Origin: Prunus persica
Taxonomy: Eukaryota; Streptophyta; Magnoliopsida; Rosales; Rosaceae
Assembly: GCF_000346465.2 (NCBI RefSeq)
Contig: NC_034011.1
Coordinates: 7,842,611 to 7,906,610, forward strand
Length of the DNA stretch: 64,000 nucleotides
Direction of reading: 5' to 3'
The notes under the pieces were generated by a model. That model saw only the letters and a program-made list of their open reading frames with translations, did not search any database and had not been told where the DNA came from. The position numbers were made by a program, and so were the translations under genes. The stretch's first letter is position 1. Every line of letters starts with the position of its first letter. Positions 1-11,390 of the stretch are shown piece by piece.

Positions 1-1530
1 CTTCATAATAATGGGTGAATTATTTAAAAACTTTATCCTATGGGCCAATATAATATAATAGAAGATTATTTAACAAACAAAAAAACTATTTTAACAGTAA
101 ATATAATAAATATATAGAAATATATATATATATATATATTTAACTAATGTGTTAATTCGATAATGCAATGATAATTGAGAAATTTAAGACTTCTTGTATG
201 GTAAAATTTCAAATTTAAATAGTGTTAATATGTATTGTATTGCATTGTATTTACTTGTGATTTTTATTTTTATTTTTAAAGCTTTTATTTATGTATACAG
301 ATGCATTTGAAGTAAGGCTCATTACATTCCCATGAGTAGATGTATCTTTTAGGGTTTATTACTGAATTCACTCGTAATCTCAAGTTTAATATGTAAGTTT
401 TGCCTAGCCAGTTTTCAAATCTTGAATCCGTCACTGAGCACAAGGCTCAAAAGCTCACATTATATGGTTATACAAGTTTAATTTATGCTTGATATACAAT
501 TCCTTGGATCATGCAAGTCCTTTAATTGGAAAATTATGAAGCAAATGGCAAGTGCATAGAAGGTTTCAAACATATTATGCTAGAATGATGCCATTAAGTG
601 ACAGTTTTTTATTTTTAAATTTTTTTTTAAAAATCAAAAATCAAATTTTCATTCAAGTCATGCAAACATTTATCACAATCTCATCATATGTGTTCGGAAA
701 GTGACTTAAAAATGGGAAAAAAAGACTCAAATAAAACAGAAAAAAAAAAAGAAGAAGCAAAATACAAAATACAAAAAAATAAGAAAAACCAAATTTACTT
801 ACTAAACTACCTTCCAAAGTTTAGAAATGAACATTGTCCTTAATGTTTAAAAGTTAGGCACAAACAATGTCATAGCAACAAATGAAAGGTACTAAAACAA
901 ATAAATATCACAAAATACAATAAATAAAATACAATAAAGTTTCAAAAATAAAATTAAAAATTACCAAAAAAAAAAAAAAAAGATCAAACGGTTATGCAAA
1001 TTGAAACCCAAACCATTTTGAAACCCAATCCACTTTGAAGCCCAAACCACAGTGAAATCCGAAGCCCACACATTTTTTTTGAAATTTTTTTTCTTTTATT
1101 GTAAATTACCAAATTTAAATTTTTTTTTTTAAGACGAAGCGTGATTGGGAACGTGGGTCCCAACATCTCATCTCTTGGTAAGTCATGCGCAAACAAAGCA
1201 CGAGAGGCGTGTCAACACACAGAGGTGCCGCAGATCCCTACCGAAAATTACAAATTTGCTGAACGCCTTCTTTCAGAAAGGTCACGTCGCGACAAATTAT
1301 TGGGGGATGGGTAGAAAGCCAAAAGGCTGTGGAGCTCGAGGAACAGGGGAAAAGTCAGAAATATGTAGAATGGTGTTGTGGCTAGGGTTCGTCAAAATGG
1401 ACATCTAGAAAAGGAAACGAGGGAAAAATAAAAAAATTCATAACCACGCAGAAGAGAGAAAGAAAAGAATAAAAGAGAGATGGGAGAAAGAAAGAAATAG
1501 AAAGCCGAAATAAAATGTCGTCTTCCTTCC
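1..1530. other. AT-rich intergenic DNA, no gene seen
   Basis: This stretch has long A/T runs, a TA dinucleotide tract near 121-141 and poly-A tracts near 720-980. Short open frames near 984-1408 show no recognisable domain and no coding-like composition. I see nothing supportable as a gene here apart from the hAT-like terminus listed separately. Confidence 0.6.
414..436 (-). repeat. hAT-like terminal sequence remnant
   Basis: Read on the minus strand this is CAGTGACGGATTCAAGATTT, which resembles the terminus CAGTGGCGGAGTCAGGAATT of the hAT element at 27070. It may be the end of a decayed hAT copy lying to the left. No partner terminus or target duplication was found, so the call rests on one end only. 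Confidence 0.3.
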
Positions 1531-1539
1531 CATGTTCTC

Positions 1540-1693
1540 TAAATCTCAACCTACCTCCGCCAACACATACATGGGGGTAAGGAGAAGCACCTGTGTGGAT
1601 GCCCTACTTTTCTCTCTAGATCTCAACCTACCTCTGCCAACACAGACATGGGGGCAAGAAGCGGCACCTGTGTGGGTGCCCTACTTTGCTTCC
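1540..1693. repeat. Tandem duplication, about 77 bp x 2
   Basis: Two adjacent copies begin with TCTCAACCTACCTC at 1544 and 1621. They share the segment with ACATGGGGG and CACCTGTGTGG, diverging at a few positions. No function is evident. Confidence 0.7.
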
Positions 1694-1834
1694 TCACGAG
1701 GACCAGTTACTGTAAACGACTCTTTAATTACATATTGACAACGATGTTTCGATTGGAGTTACGAGGAGTTTGGTGAGTCCCAAGGATTTGTGCGTGCTAG
1801 GAACAAGGGATGACAACTGGGTAGGAGCGATGCC

Positions 1835-2110
1835 TTGACATTGAGCGTGCAAAGTGTGGCATCTGTTGCAAGTGTGGGGCATCGCCTCATTGTGAAATCC
1901 TATGAGGTGCTGGTGCTAAAAGCTCAGTTGGTGGTAAAGCAGAATTTGGTTGAAGATTATCAGAGTGTTATAAGGAGATTGAAAAGGTATAGGGCAAAGT
2001 CGTTGGAAGAGACACGACACCAACTTGAAATATTGCATGACGAGAATAAAAAGCAATCAAAGATGGTAGATTCTTACTCTAAAGACATGCAAAGTAGCAG
2101 GAGGCCCTAG
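1835..2110 (+). other. Unrecognised open frame, coiled-coil-like
   Basis: An open frame of about 90 codons is rich in K, E, Q and L toward its C-terminal half, including RRLKRYRAKSLEETRHQLEI, as in a short coiled coil. It opens in a region without an obvious promoter and ends with a stop before the LTR at 2290. I do not recognise the family. It could be a relic of a transposon gag-like or host coiled-coil gene, or a chance frame. Confidence 0.2.
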
Positions 2111-3585
2111 AGTGAACGGGTAAATGCAAGCACGGAGATCACGAAACAAGTTTTGCTCAAACTAAGAGAGTGATCTTTAGGAGCTTAAGTGATGAGCCCC
2201 AAGAAGCAGTGTGTGAAACCTGAGAGATGAGATCCAAAGGGCCAAACAAATGTCTCCTATTGTGGAATCGGGAAGCACTCCATGATATTTGATAAGACCC
2301 GACTCGAATTCTATCTTGGAATCCGTGATGAACCCTGTGGTTTTTTCGACATCTAACCAATGCCGGGCCCACTTACTAAAATAGTCCCCTTCTTTGCTAC
2401 CAAGGAAAAAAGGGCTGAGACTTCTATCGAAATTTCGATAAAGTCACACTTGAAAAAAAGAAGAAAAAAAGAAGAAGGTATTTTTGCAAATTTTCCACTT
2501 GCGAAAAACAACAGAAAAAAGTTCTCAACTACCAGCACACACAATGCTAAAGGCGCACAGATTATAGAATAGGCCTTCGGCCTTAAATTCAACCCTACAT
2601 GGTCAATAATACAACAAATCTAAGAAATCTTTAGTTTTACAACCAAAGCATAAGTTCCAAAGGAAATTAAACAAGTAAAAGTTCCCTACAACAGTTTGAG
2701 GCATGAGAGTAAGAAGTCTTGGCTCGGTTGCACGGATCAAGTCAAGCTACTGCCTTAGGGCGCAAAACAGAAATTGTGAGTGGACAAAAATAAAGTTTTA
2801 ACATACTTTTAAACAAACATACTAACCCCACCGTTTTGGAAAACGATGCCAAAACATGCAGAAAAACCATTTATATAACATAATTGACTTTTAAAACCAA
2901 GGTATCCCATAATCCCGATGTAGCATATAACACAAACTCAAACTAGACTTTTTTCCCTTCCTAGACCACTCTCTTCTAAGACACATGCCTTTAAGCACAA
3001 CAAAGCGAGGAAGGATCCTCACAAATAAATAAGAGAATATATATATGTAGGTATAACCACTACACCAATACTAGTACATGGGAAACAATCCAACACGAGG
3101 ATTGTTTGACTAGACCACATGTAGAAATCCTCAATACACATTTGGCTAGGGAAGAGCAGTCCAACAGGGACTATTGCTCACCACACATGCACAGCAGAAT
3201 CCTCAATACTCTGTCTAACACACGTTGACTGCCCCACAAGGGCCTACGATAACACCCTGTCAAGGGTGCCCGGGTTCCAACATATCCAAGTATCCATCGT
3301 TTCCAAGTATCCAAGTACCAGGGAGGTACATAGGGTGGTGCTAATAGCACTCCAATATAACATATTCCACATCCCAACATATATATCATAACCATATCCC
3401 AAATTCCAAATATTCCAAAGTACCCAATCCCATATACATAGACAGACATTAATAGAGTCCATAACTCAATACCCAAATATTTAATCGTAGTATAGATATC
3501 AGACTCTCAAAAGCATATATTCCATAACCGAAAATATTCACAAACTTCAAATATCAATATAACATCTGATAACCATTAGATATTA

Positions 3586-3690
3586 GGGAAATAGCCCTAA
3601 ATGACACCCATTTCATAATTTTAATTAAAAATACCATCCCTTCCCAATTTTTGTACAACTATCACCTATAAATATAAAATTATTGTCCAC
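3586..3690 (+). repeat. Left terminal inverted repeat of the MULE
   Basis: Shared blocks with the right end are GGGAAATAGCCCTAAATG, an AAAATACCAxCC block, an ACCTATAAATAT block and TTATTGT. The ACCTATAAATAT block may serve as a TATA element for the inward-reading transposase gene. Confidence 0.85.
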
Positions 3691-3739
3691 TTTCTCTTTG
3701 GTTCACAAGTTCAGAAATTTTGGAGAGAAGAAGCTCACA

Positions 3740-3742
3740 CAG

Positions 3743-3773
<31 letters not shown>

Positions 3774-3970
3774 GCACAGCTCTCTTTCTCTTTGGTATCT
3801 GTCTATCACAGCTCTCTGTGTCTCTCTTGGGCTCTCTCTATCTTGGTCTCTCTATCTTGGCTCTCTCGCTCTTGGCTCTCTCGCTCTTGGCTCTCTCTCT
3901 CTTGGCTCTCTCTCTCTCTCTCTCTAGGCTCTCTCTCTCTCTCTCTAGCACAACTCTCTGTCTCTCTCTT
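3740..3970 (+). repeat. CT-rich tract inside the left MULE end
   Basis: This tract is CTCTCT dinucleotide runs mixed with TTGGCTCTCTCGCTC units of about 15 bp. Open frames across it (poly Leu/Ser) are artefacts of the repeat. A matching GA tract, which reads CT inward, lies beside the right end at 20126-20310, so pyrimidine-rich leaders flank both inward promoters. Confidence 0.8.
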
Positions 3971-4392
3971 TGCTCTGTTTCTCATAGCGCAGCTGTCTCT
4001 CTCTATCTTCGTTATGTCCCTTTCTCCCCTATTCGATCTCTTGCTCTCTGTTTGGAATCGCGAACCCCTCCCTTTAGCTATGTCTTCTGAATAGCTGCTT
4101 GCAACCTTGAAGCTCTAGTGGATTGCCGACCTCGAAAAGGTAGTGTTGATGGTTATTTTCTTAATATCAGTATTATGTGAAATGGGTTATAGTTTGATTG
4201 TTTGGGTTTGTGTTAAATTCGTTTTGGCTTTAATTTATTTGGGTTAGGTTTTGTTGAATATTCATGCTCATTCATCTGGGTTTGTACCAATTGCATTTAG
4301 ATTGGTCTGGATATGTGAATCTTGAAACTTGGGATTTTCTATTTGATGTAGTAGATCTGTATAGTGTGATTCTGTTGTGTTCCTCTTATTTT

Positions 4393-4497
4393 ACAGTCGT
4401 ATTGCTGTTATATTGCCATTATATTGCCTATATATTGCTGTTATATTGTGGTTATATTGCTATTGTATTGTATGATTATTGTGGTTATATTGTGTGA
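4393..4497 (+). repeat. ATATTGC heptamer cluster 1 (before transposase)
   Basis: There are about nine copies of a TATATTGC/TATTGTG-like word within about 105 bp, just upstream of the transposase start. Similar clusters recur at 7309, 8620 and 12130, and in inverted orientation at 19730. Confidence 0.6.
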
Positions 4498-4525
4498 ATG
4501 AAATGTTGTTTTGTCATGGTCAGAA

Positions 4526-7204
4526 ATGGAGACAATTGTTATTCTCGTGTGCTATAATGGAAAATGGGTCACCTCGAAGAAGATGTGCAAATACGAAGGG
4601 GGTGACTCAAAAGGCTTAATAGTTCCACGTACCATCAAATTTGCTGAACTGTTGGACCGTGTGCATCAGATTGGTAATAAAAACAGCAGGGAAGACAAGG
4701 TTTGCTTAAAATTCTCAGTTTTGGTGGCCTCGAATGAGTGGAAGCACATAAAGATTGAGGAAGATGATGATGTCAATTTTTTTATGAAGTACAATTCCGA
4801 GGTAACACCTTCAAAACTAGCTCCCTTACTCGTGAGTATAGAAGATAAAGGACTGACAAATGATGTAGTTCATAGTATGCATATCACGAAAGATAGTAGT
4901 CGGATGGGTCATTCTTCAGTTGCCATTGTTGAAAGCAATGAAGTAACTTGGAATAATACAAATGTCACTGATTTGGGAGGTGAAGTAGGGACAGATTTTA
5001 TGGATATGATTGATTTTAGCGAGGTGGAGGAGATGCATGGTGGTGATAATGGTACTGAAAGAAATGAAGTGTCAGTGTACTCTGCCCCTCCTAATTTGGG
5101 GTGCTTGAACACAGCTGCCCAGTTGCCAAAAATGCGTTTAGGAGGAGAATCTGAACCCACTTGTCAACATTATTGGAGTCAAATGGGTGAACAAAATCGA
5201 TATAATACAGTCGGTGTAAATGATGAAGAAGCATATTTGGACAGCGGGTTTTCACGAAGCGATTGGAATCCGAAAATTACAGTTGGGCAAATTTTCTCTA
5301 GTAAGAAAGCATTGTTGACGGAGTTACGGTTGACGGCATTAAGAGGCCACTTTGAATTTAAGGTGCAATTCTCTTGCACTAAGAGGTTGCTTGTGGTTTG
5401 TTGTCAACGTCCATGCCCATGGCGGGTCCGAGCATCGAGAATTGGAGAATACAGCTTCATGATTGTGAGGTGTACAACTGTCCATGAATGTGATTTGAGG
5501 TTCGTAAGTGACAAGCATCGTCAAGCAACCGCAGCACTTGTAGCCACTTCACTTAAAAGTAAGTTGAAGGATTGTCGGACAATATACACACCAAGTGACA
5601 TTATGAAAGATGTGAAACACAACTTTGGTTGCACCATCCATTATTCGAAAGCTTGGAAAGCAAGGGAGTTAGCTCTATTGTCCATTAGAGGATCAGCGGA
5701 GGAGGCATATTATATCCTTCCAGCTTATTGCTATGAATTGGAGCGTATGAATCCCGGCACAAAAACACACATCCGAACTGATGAGAACAATCACTTTGTG
5801 TATTTATTTATGGCGGTTGGCGCATGTATTAGAGGGTTCCGTTCTTCCATGCGCCCAGTGATAGCCGTGGATGCCACTCATTTAAAATCCAAGTACAAGG
5901 GTGTTATGTTTGTAGCAAATGCATTCGATGGTAATCGAAATATATATCCTCTTGCTTTTGGGATCGGGGATTTGGAGACGGATGCATCATGGCATTGGTT
6001 TTTCACTAAACTTCATGAAGCCATTGGTGAGTGTCCCAATCTTGTTATTATTTCTGATCGCAATGTTAGCATAGAGAATGTGTGGAACAAAATTTTTCCA
6101 ACTGCACAACATGGCATATGCTTTTATCATATGAAGGGGAACATGAAACGCACTTGCAAGTTGAAAAAGCGTGATCACATACTTATGCACTTTGAGAAGG
6201 CTGCGAAATCTTATTCCATTGCTGAATTTGATTGTCATTTTCGCAAGATAAAGCGAAAGGAACATGTTGCTCAATATCTTGAAGACGCAGGGTTACATAA
6301 GTGGTCTAGAGCTCACATGGATGGACGCCGCTACAATGTAATGACAACAAATATTGCGGAGTCAATCAACTCAGTCCTTAGGTTTACAAGAATGCTGCCA
6401 GTGGTTCATTTGATAGGGGAAATTGTTAATCTCCTTGTGAAATGGTTCACCGAACGTCGTGAGTTGGCTTTGAATTGCACAACAACATTGTGCCCCAATT
6501 TTGGAGAGAAGAAGTTGAGGAACAGGTTGGAGGATGTGGCAAGGATGAATGTGGTTAAAGTTAATAATGCACAGTATAATGTTTTGGACGGTGATATGGA
6601 CGACCTCGTAGATTTGATGAACAACAGTTGTAGTTGTAGAAAGTTTCAGCTTGAGCAGCTACCTTGCAAGCATGTAGTTGCAGTTTGCCCGCTTCTTGAA
6701 AGTAAGTGTATACGCAAAGGCTTCTCGGTATTACACTCGGAAAACCTGGATGGATGCTTATTCGGATAGCATCTACCCGGTACACCCTCACGAATGTGGG
6801 ATACTCCTGAAGATGTTCAAATCCAAGTGTGCTGCCTCCCATGGCAAGGGTCATGTCAGGCAGACGAAAGAAGTTAAGATTTCCCTCGCAAGGAGAGGGC
6901 CACCATTTGCTCCGTTTACCAGACGTCAAAGGCTTCTCGGTATTACACTCGGAAAACCTGGATGGATGCTTATTCGGATAGCATCTACCCGGTACAACCT
7001 CACGGAATGTGGGATACTCCTGAAGATGTTCGAAGTCGAGTTGTGCTGCCTCCCATGGCAAGGGTCATGTCAGGCAGACGAAAGAAGTTAAGAATTCCCT
7101 CGCAAGGAGAGGGCACCATTAGAAGAAAATGCTCAAGGTGCGGTTCCGCAGGGCACAATAAAAGCACCTGTAAAAACAATATTCCATTGCGCAATGTATC
7201 TTAG
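4526..7204 (+). pseudogene. mudrA-like: MULE (MuDR-type) transposase, C-terminus disrupted
   Basis: The product would cut and join the element ends. The first ATG in frame is at 4526 (METIVILVCYNGKW). The frame runs uninterrupted to 6769. In order: an N-terminal PB1-like segment, an acidic linker, and a MuDR-type DNA-binding domain (about residues 245-340, with CPWRVRA and HECD). Next comes the MULE DDE core (VDATHLKSKYKG, then ISDRN, then a histidine-rich HGICFYHMK stretch) and a SWIM zinc finger (CSCRKFQLEQLPCKH). Beyond about 6690 the frame slips. The conserved tail (SRYYTRKTWMDAYSDSIYPV, then a CSRCGSAGHNKSTC zinc knuckle) is found in other frames up to 7204, with a 212 bp tandem duplication inserted. 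The catalytic core looks intact, so a truncated protein could still be made. Confidence 0.88.
6716..7139 (+). repeat. 212 bp tandem duplication in the transposase tail
   Basis: The sequence starting AAAGGCTTCTCGGTATTACA at about 6716 recurs at about 6928 and continues in parallel through CGAAAGAAGTTAAGA. The period of about 212 bp is not a multiple of three, so the duplication itself shifts the frame. The copies differ at several positions, so the duplication is not brand new. Confidence 0.85.
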
Positions 7205-7308
7205 ACAATATGATTTGTGTTGCTTTAGTAGGTCATGTAAACTCTACTTTTATTTGTGGTGGGTTTCGTGTTATGTTGAATGGGAATTCTTTTAAATTTG
7301 CATTATTT

Positions 7309-7400
7309 GGGTTGCATTGCTACAGCATGCTGTATTGCTGACAGATTGCTATTATATTGACCTTTTATTGTACTGGTATTGCTTCCAGATTGCTATTATA
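7309..7400 (+). repeat. ATATTGC heptamer cluster 2 (after transposase)
   Basis: TATTGCTGACAG, AGATTGCTATTATATTGACC and related words are packed in about 90 bp downstream of the transposase tail, in the same orientation as the cluster at 4393. Confidence 0.5.
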
Positions 7401-7485
7401 ATTTGAGTGCGAAATTAAAGGGACTGGAATGTAATTCCAAATGGATCCAAAACATTAAAGTGCTTAGAATTTCTATATTACACAG

Positions 7486-8374
7486 TTACTGTGATACTCC
7501 GACTATACCTTCTTTTTTTATTACAAATTCGGCCGATGCATAGGCCAGATGTAGGGCAAATACAAGGTGAAATGTCCTGTGTGTTTGACTACATATACTT
7601 GTTGAAGGAGCATTACGAATGTCAACCTCAATAGATTGCTCATGTCTTGCCAAGAACACTCTTGAATTTATGCAATGTGCCCAAGCCAGTCCCAAAGCTG
7701 GACTCACCCGTCTCCCATCTGCCTGATGTGTCCAGGGACTCCAAGTTTCCCAACCTCACCCTATTCACTCCATCATGTGGCCCAATAAAATCCACCACTT
7801 GGTTGGTGACAACCACCGCCAACCCAAACTTATTTGCTAAACCCTTCAATGTCCCAGATATGTTGAAGAACATTTCAGACCGCCGTTTCAAATCTGCCGG
7901 TGTTGTCTGATACTGTGATCGGAACAATGCAGCAATGGAATCAATGACAATGAGTTTCACAGGTAGGCGGGTGTGATCAATGGCAATAAATGCTTCTATG
8001 TCTCCAAGGACATGGATGAGTTCTTGAGCATCATGAACACCATGAACATATATGTCTTCCAATGGCTCCAACCTTATTAAGTTGGGGTATGATGCATGAT
8101 AAAGGTTGCCTAGTTGTTGCAATCGACGAAATGGGAAGCTGAATTCTGTGAATATGTAGACGGAGGAGCCCCCTAGTCCGCCATGTGAGGGTGGGAGCTG
8201 AGCTCGTACTGTAAGTTGGAGACAAAGCTGCGTCTTCCCAGAACCACTCTCCCCTACTATTTCTGTTATGGAGTTGCAGGGTATCCCACCCCCCAAGCAG
8301 TGATCTAGTATTAGGCATCCAATGGATAATTTAGGGGTTGAAAGAGGAAGGAGCATGAGGTTTTGGGGTGTCAT
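7486..8374 (-). pseudogene. XRCC3-like: XRCC3-like RecA/RAD51-paralogue ATPase, frameshifted
   Basis: XRCC3 is a nuclear RAD51 paralogue that acts with RAD51C in homologous recombination and meiosis. The frame starts at 8374 (MTPQNLM). It shows the RAD51-family N-terminal segment (TEIVGESGSGKTQLCLQL, containing Walker A GESGSGKT at about residues 41-48). A GLGGSSVYIFTEF strand, Walker B LIVIDSIAALFRSQY (about 141-155) and VVVTNQV follow. After about 7705 the family C-terminus (SPALGLAWAHCINSRVFLAR, later FVIKKEGIVGV) continues in another frame to 7486, so one small indel breaks it. No intron is visible. It lies convergent to the transposase gene, inside the MULE. It is either captured host sequence or a long-term accessory gene of the element. 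The plant XRCC3 identity is firm at family level. Confidence 0.85.
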
Positions 8375-8619
8375 GTTTGTGTAATTTAGGGGGGGATGTG
8401 ATCGTGCTACAAGGCATGCATTATATATATATATATATAGAGTTCATTTTGAAGGTCTGTACTGTAGGCCATCTGTCTTTTAAGGGATGTATAATTCATC
8501 CTTTTTCCAGGTTGTAATTACTTTTTTGTTTATTTATTAGTATTTTTTTGGACCATATAATTTAAAACATATTCTGATGCAGTACGTCCTGTAATAGGAT
8601 CATATTGTAACTCTATCAC

Positions 8620-8690
8620 CACTCTATTGTATTGATATTGACATAATATTGCCACTATCCGCATGTTTATTGCATATTTATTGATGCTAT
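8620..8690 (+). repeat. ATATTGC heptamer cluster 3
   Basis: TATTGTATTGATATTGAC, AATATTGCC and TTTATTGCATATTTATTG words lie between the XRCC3-like and the first accessory ORF. This is weaker than the other clusters. Confidence 0.4.
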
Positions 8691-8733
8691 ATCGCCACAG
8701 AACTGGAGACCGATAAACTGTATACGCACAAAT

Positions 8734-8967
8734 ACAAAATGAGGCTTCATCATTCCATAAAATCCTATTGCCAAACTTACATAATACAACAACAGGCCAC
8801 CCCATCGTTACATAATACAAAAATACGCCACCTCATAGTTCCATTTCCCTACAAAATGAGGCTTCATCATTCCATAAAATCCTATTTCCAAACTTACATA
8901 ATACAACAACAGGCCACCCCATCGTTACATAATACAAAAATACGCCACCTCATAGTTCCATTTCCCT
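8734..8967. repeat. Tandem duplication, 117 bp x 2
   Basis: Two nearly identical copies begin TACAAAATGAGGCTTCATCA at about 8734 and 8851. They end in CCATTTCCC. The near-identity implies a recent local duplication. Confidence 0.9.
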
Positions 8968-8997
8968 GCTGTTGACAAATTCGAAGTTGCATACTCT

Positions 8998-9466
8998 TCA
9001 AGTGCGGTGACCGCGACCCATGAAATTCATGACCCCGGCCACAGTGATGTTGGCCCAGTTTCCTGCCGGATCCATAATTTTTGCAAATTTACGAAATAGT
9101 TCGAATCCCCTTTCCACTTGTTCTTGCTTCAACTTGGCCATTGCTTCTGATTCCTTGAATACCATAATTGCAGTGGCAGGGGCAATTTCAATTTTTTCTT
9201 TCATTCTCTTTATATGTAGGAGATGCATGCGCGCATGATAACGAGAGCGAATTGTGCGGTTTTTTTATGACACCCCATCTAGCTTGGCCCTCCACAATTT
9301 TTGAAACTATGTCTGCATGAAGATTTTTCCAAAACATGGTATTGCCTCGACATTGCTGTATGCCATGGACCAAGTCTGCAGGGAGTGAATTCGGTGACTT
9401 GGCTTCTGTTTCAGTCCCTCCTTCAGTAATTGAAAGCGTTGGGTTTGGTGTGAGGTTATGGTCCAT
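8998..9466 (-). pseudogene. MULE accessory ORF A (unknown, NW..I.VAGV core)
   Basis: Two overlapping minus frames (9466-9188 and 9228-8998) appear to be one gene broken by a frameshift near 9200. The N-terminal part holds TMFWKNLHADIVSKIVEGQA. The C-terminal part holds AMAKLKQEQVERGFELFRKF followed by PAGNWANITVAGVMNFMG. The order and spacing match the ORF at 11391-11989 on the opposite strand, so the two are probably diverged paralogues. I do not recognise the family. A helical protein of about 150 residues is likely. Position between the XRCC3-like gene and the low-complexity tract suggests it belongs to the transposon. Confidence 0.5.
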
Positions 9467-9894
9467 GGTCTTTGATATTTATTGTTGGCTGGTCTACAAC
9501 TTAATTGGAACAACAGGGGACTAAATGCGATTTGAGTGAAATCAGTGGGGAAGGTAATGGCTGTAAGCAGCAGTTAATGTGATGGAAGTTTTCTGAGGCA
9601 AACAGCTGGGTTGATTAATATAGGCAGGTTTTAATGACCAAACCAGTAAGTCAGAGAGTTATTGGCGGGAGGGATTAGGGGGAGTAATTAGCGGGAGGGA
9701 TTGGCGGGAGTGTTAGGCGGGATAGTACTGGGCGGGATAGTATGGGCGGGAGTTATTACCCAGGTTGACTTTATGCCTTTTTGTAATATATTTGTATGTT
9801 GGACGTTCCCAACTTGGTCATTTTCCCATTATGTATTTGAAATAAGGGAGTTGCCTATTTGCCTAATTCACCAACTCATTCGAATTGACCAATA

Positions 9895-10970
9895 ATGGTT
9901 ATTGTCTTATTTCTCATTTCAGCAATCTCAATTCGTTTCCATTTTGCCATTTTTCATATTTTCCTATTTTCCATGTGTCATCCAATTTTTCAATTTTTCA
10001 TTATTTTTTCCTATTCCCTATTTTCCTATTGTGCAATTTCCTAAGTTTCCTTTTGTTCTATTTCCAGTTTTCCAATTTTTCAATGTTCCCATTTCCCCCC
10101 ATTATGTACTTAAAAAAAGTTGCCTACTTTGCCTAATTCAGACAGTAATTAAAATTGTCCAATATGGTAATTGTCTTATTTCCCATTTCCACAATTTCAA
10201 TTCGTTTCCAGTTTTCTGATTTTCCATGTATCCCTGTTTCCTATTTCCATTTTTCAAAATTTAAGTTTTTGTCAAATTATCCAATGTTTTTATTTCCAAT
10301 TCGACTATTTTCTAAGTTTCCTTTTTTTCCATTTTCAAATTTTTCATTTTGGTAACTGTCCTTTTGTTCAATTTCCAATTTTGCTATTTTCCAAGTTGCC
10401 TTATTTCCTATTTTTCATTTATCCAGTTATCCAATATTCCATTTTTTCAATTTTCCAATTTTCAATGTCCCAATTAGCTTATTTGCCTATTTTCCAAGTG
10501 TCCTTTTTTCTTATTTACTATTTCGAATTTTCGACTTTTCATGTTTTCAGAGTTTCCTTTATTTCCTATTTCCTATTTTCCTATTTTCCTATTTTCCTAT
10601 TTTCCTATTTTCCTATTTTCCAAGTTTCCTTTTGTCCAATTTCAAATTTTCCAATTTTCCAAGTTGCTTTCTTTTCCAATTTACAATTTCCAAATTTCCT
10701 ATTTTCCAAGTGTCCTTTTTTCCTTTTTCCAATTTTCCTATTTTCCAACTGTCATTTGATCATATTGCCTACTTTCCTGTTTCCAATTTTTCCTTATTTC
10801 CTTTTTCCAATTTTCCAATTTTCCAACTTTCCATTTTTTCATATTTCCGATTTTCCAATTTTCCATTTCTTCAATTTCCAATTTTCCAAGTTTCCTTATT
10901 TCCCATATCCAAGTTTTAAGTTTTCACTTTTCCAAATTTCCAATTTTCGTGTTTTGCTATTTTGTGTTCT
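9895..10970 (+). repeat. Degenerate TTTTCC(A/T)A low-complexity tract, about 1.1 kb
   Basis: Nearly the whole tract consists of TTTCC separated by 2-4 bases (TTTTCCTATTTTCCAATTTT type), with a stretch of exact TTTTCCTA repeats at 10570-10620. Because the word lacks stop codons in several frames, it yields long Phe/Pro/Ser/Ile open frames, including one of 318 codons (10171-11127), which I regard as artefacts. It lies between the two accessory ORFs. Confidence 0.85.
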
Positions 10971-11390
10971 GAAATTCGCAATAAATGCTTACTTACATAG
11001 TCCTATTTTGGGTTCCAATCCACAATTTCCTATTTCCCATTCAGGTTTGGTTTTTTGTCGTTTGGAAGCCAATTTTATTGTTGTTAATGTCATGTTGTAC
11101 TGCTGTAACTTACAGCCAAGGAGTTAATGGTGTAGTTTGCAATCCCATCAATTGAATGCACCAACACAATACCCAATTTACTTCATATCAGTTCGTACAT
11201 ATAACTGAACCTTCCTATATAGAACTGCAACAGAGGCACCTTCTTAACGGGAAAGGTAATTAGTCTTACTGAAAGGCAAATATTCTCCACTCAAGCTAAC
11301 CATATAGTCGTTTACAACTGGAGACTGAATGTACCTATATTTGTTTTGTTGCAGGCAACAGCTGTGAATTGTCCCCAGTAATACTTGAAC

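Noticed and set aside
3683..4094. Leu/Ser-rich open frames of 124 and 135 codons
   Set aside because: They arise from CT dinucleotide and TTGGCTCTCTC repeats in the MULE leader. Two frames are open at once.
6561..7061. 166-codon minus-strand frame over the transposase tail
   Set aside because: It is the shadow of the + strand transposase. Its internal repetition only reflects the 212 bp duplication.
10171..11127. 318-codon open frame rich in Phe, Pro, Ser and Ile
   Set aside because: It is produced by the TTTTCC repeat, which lacks stops in this frame. Other frames over the same tract are also open, and no domain is visible.
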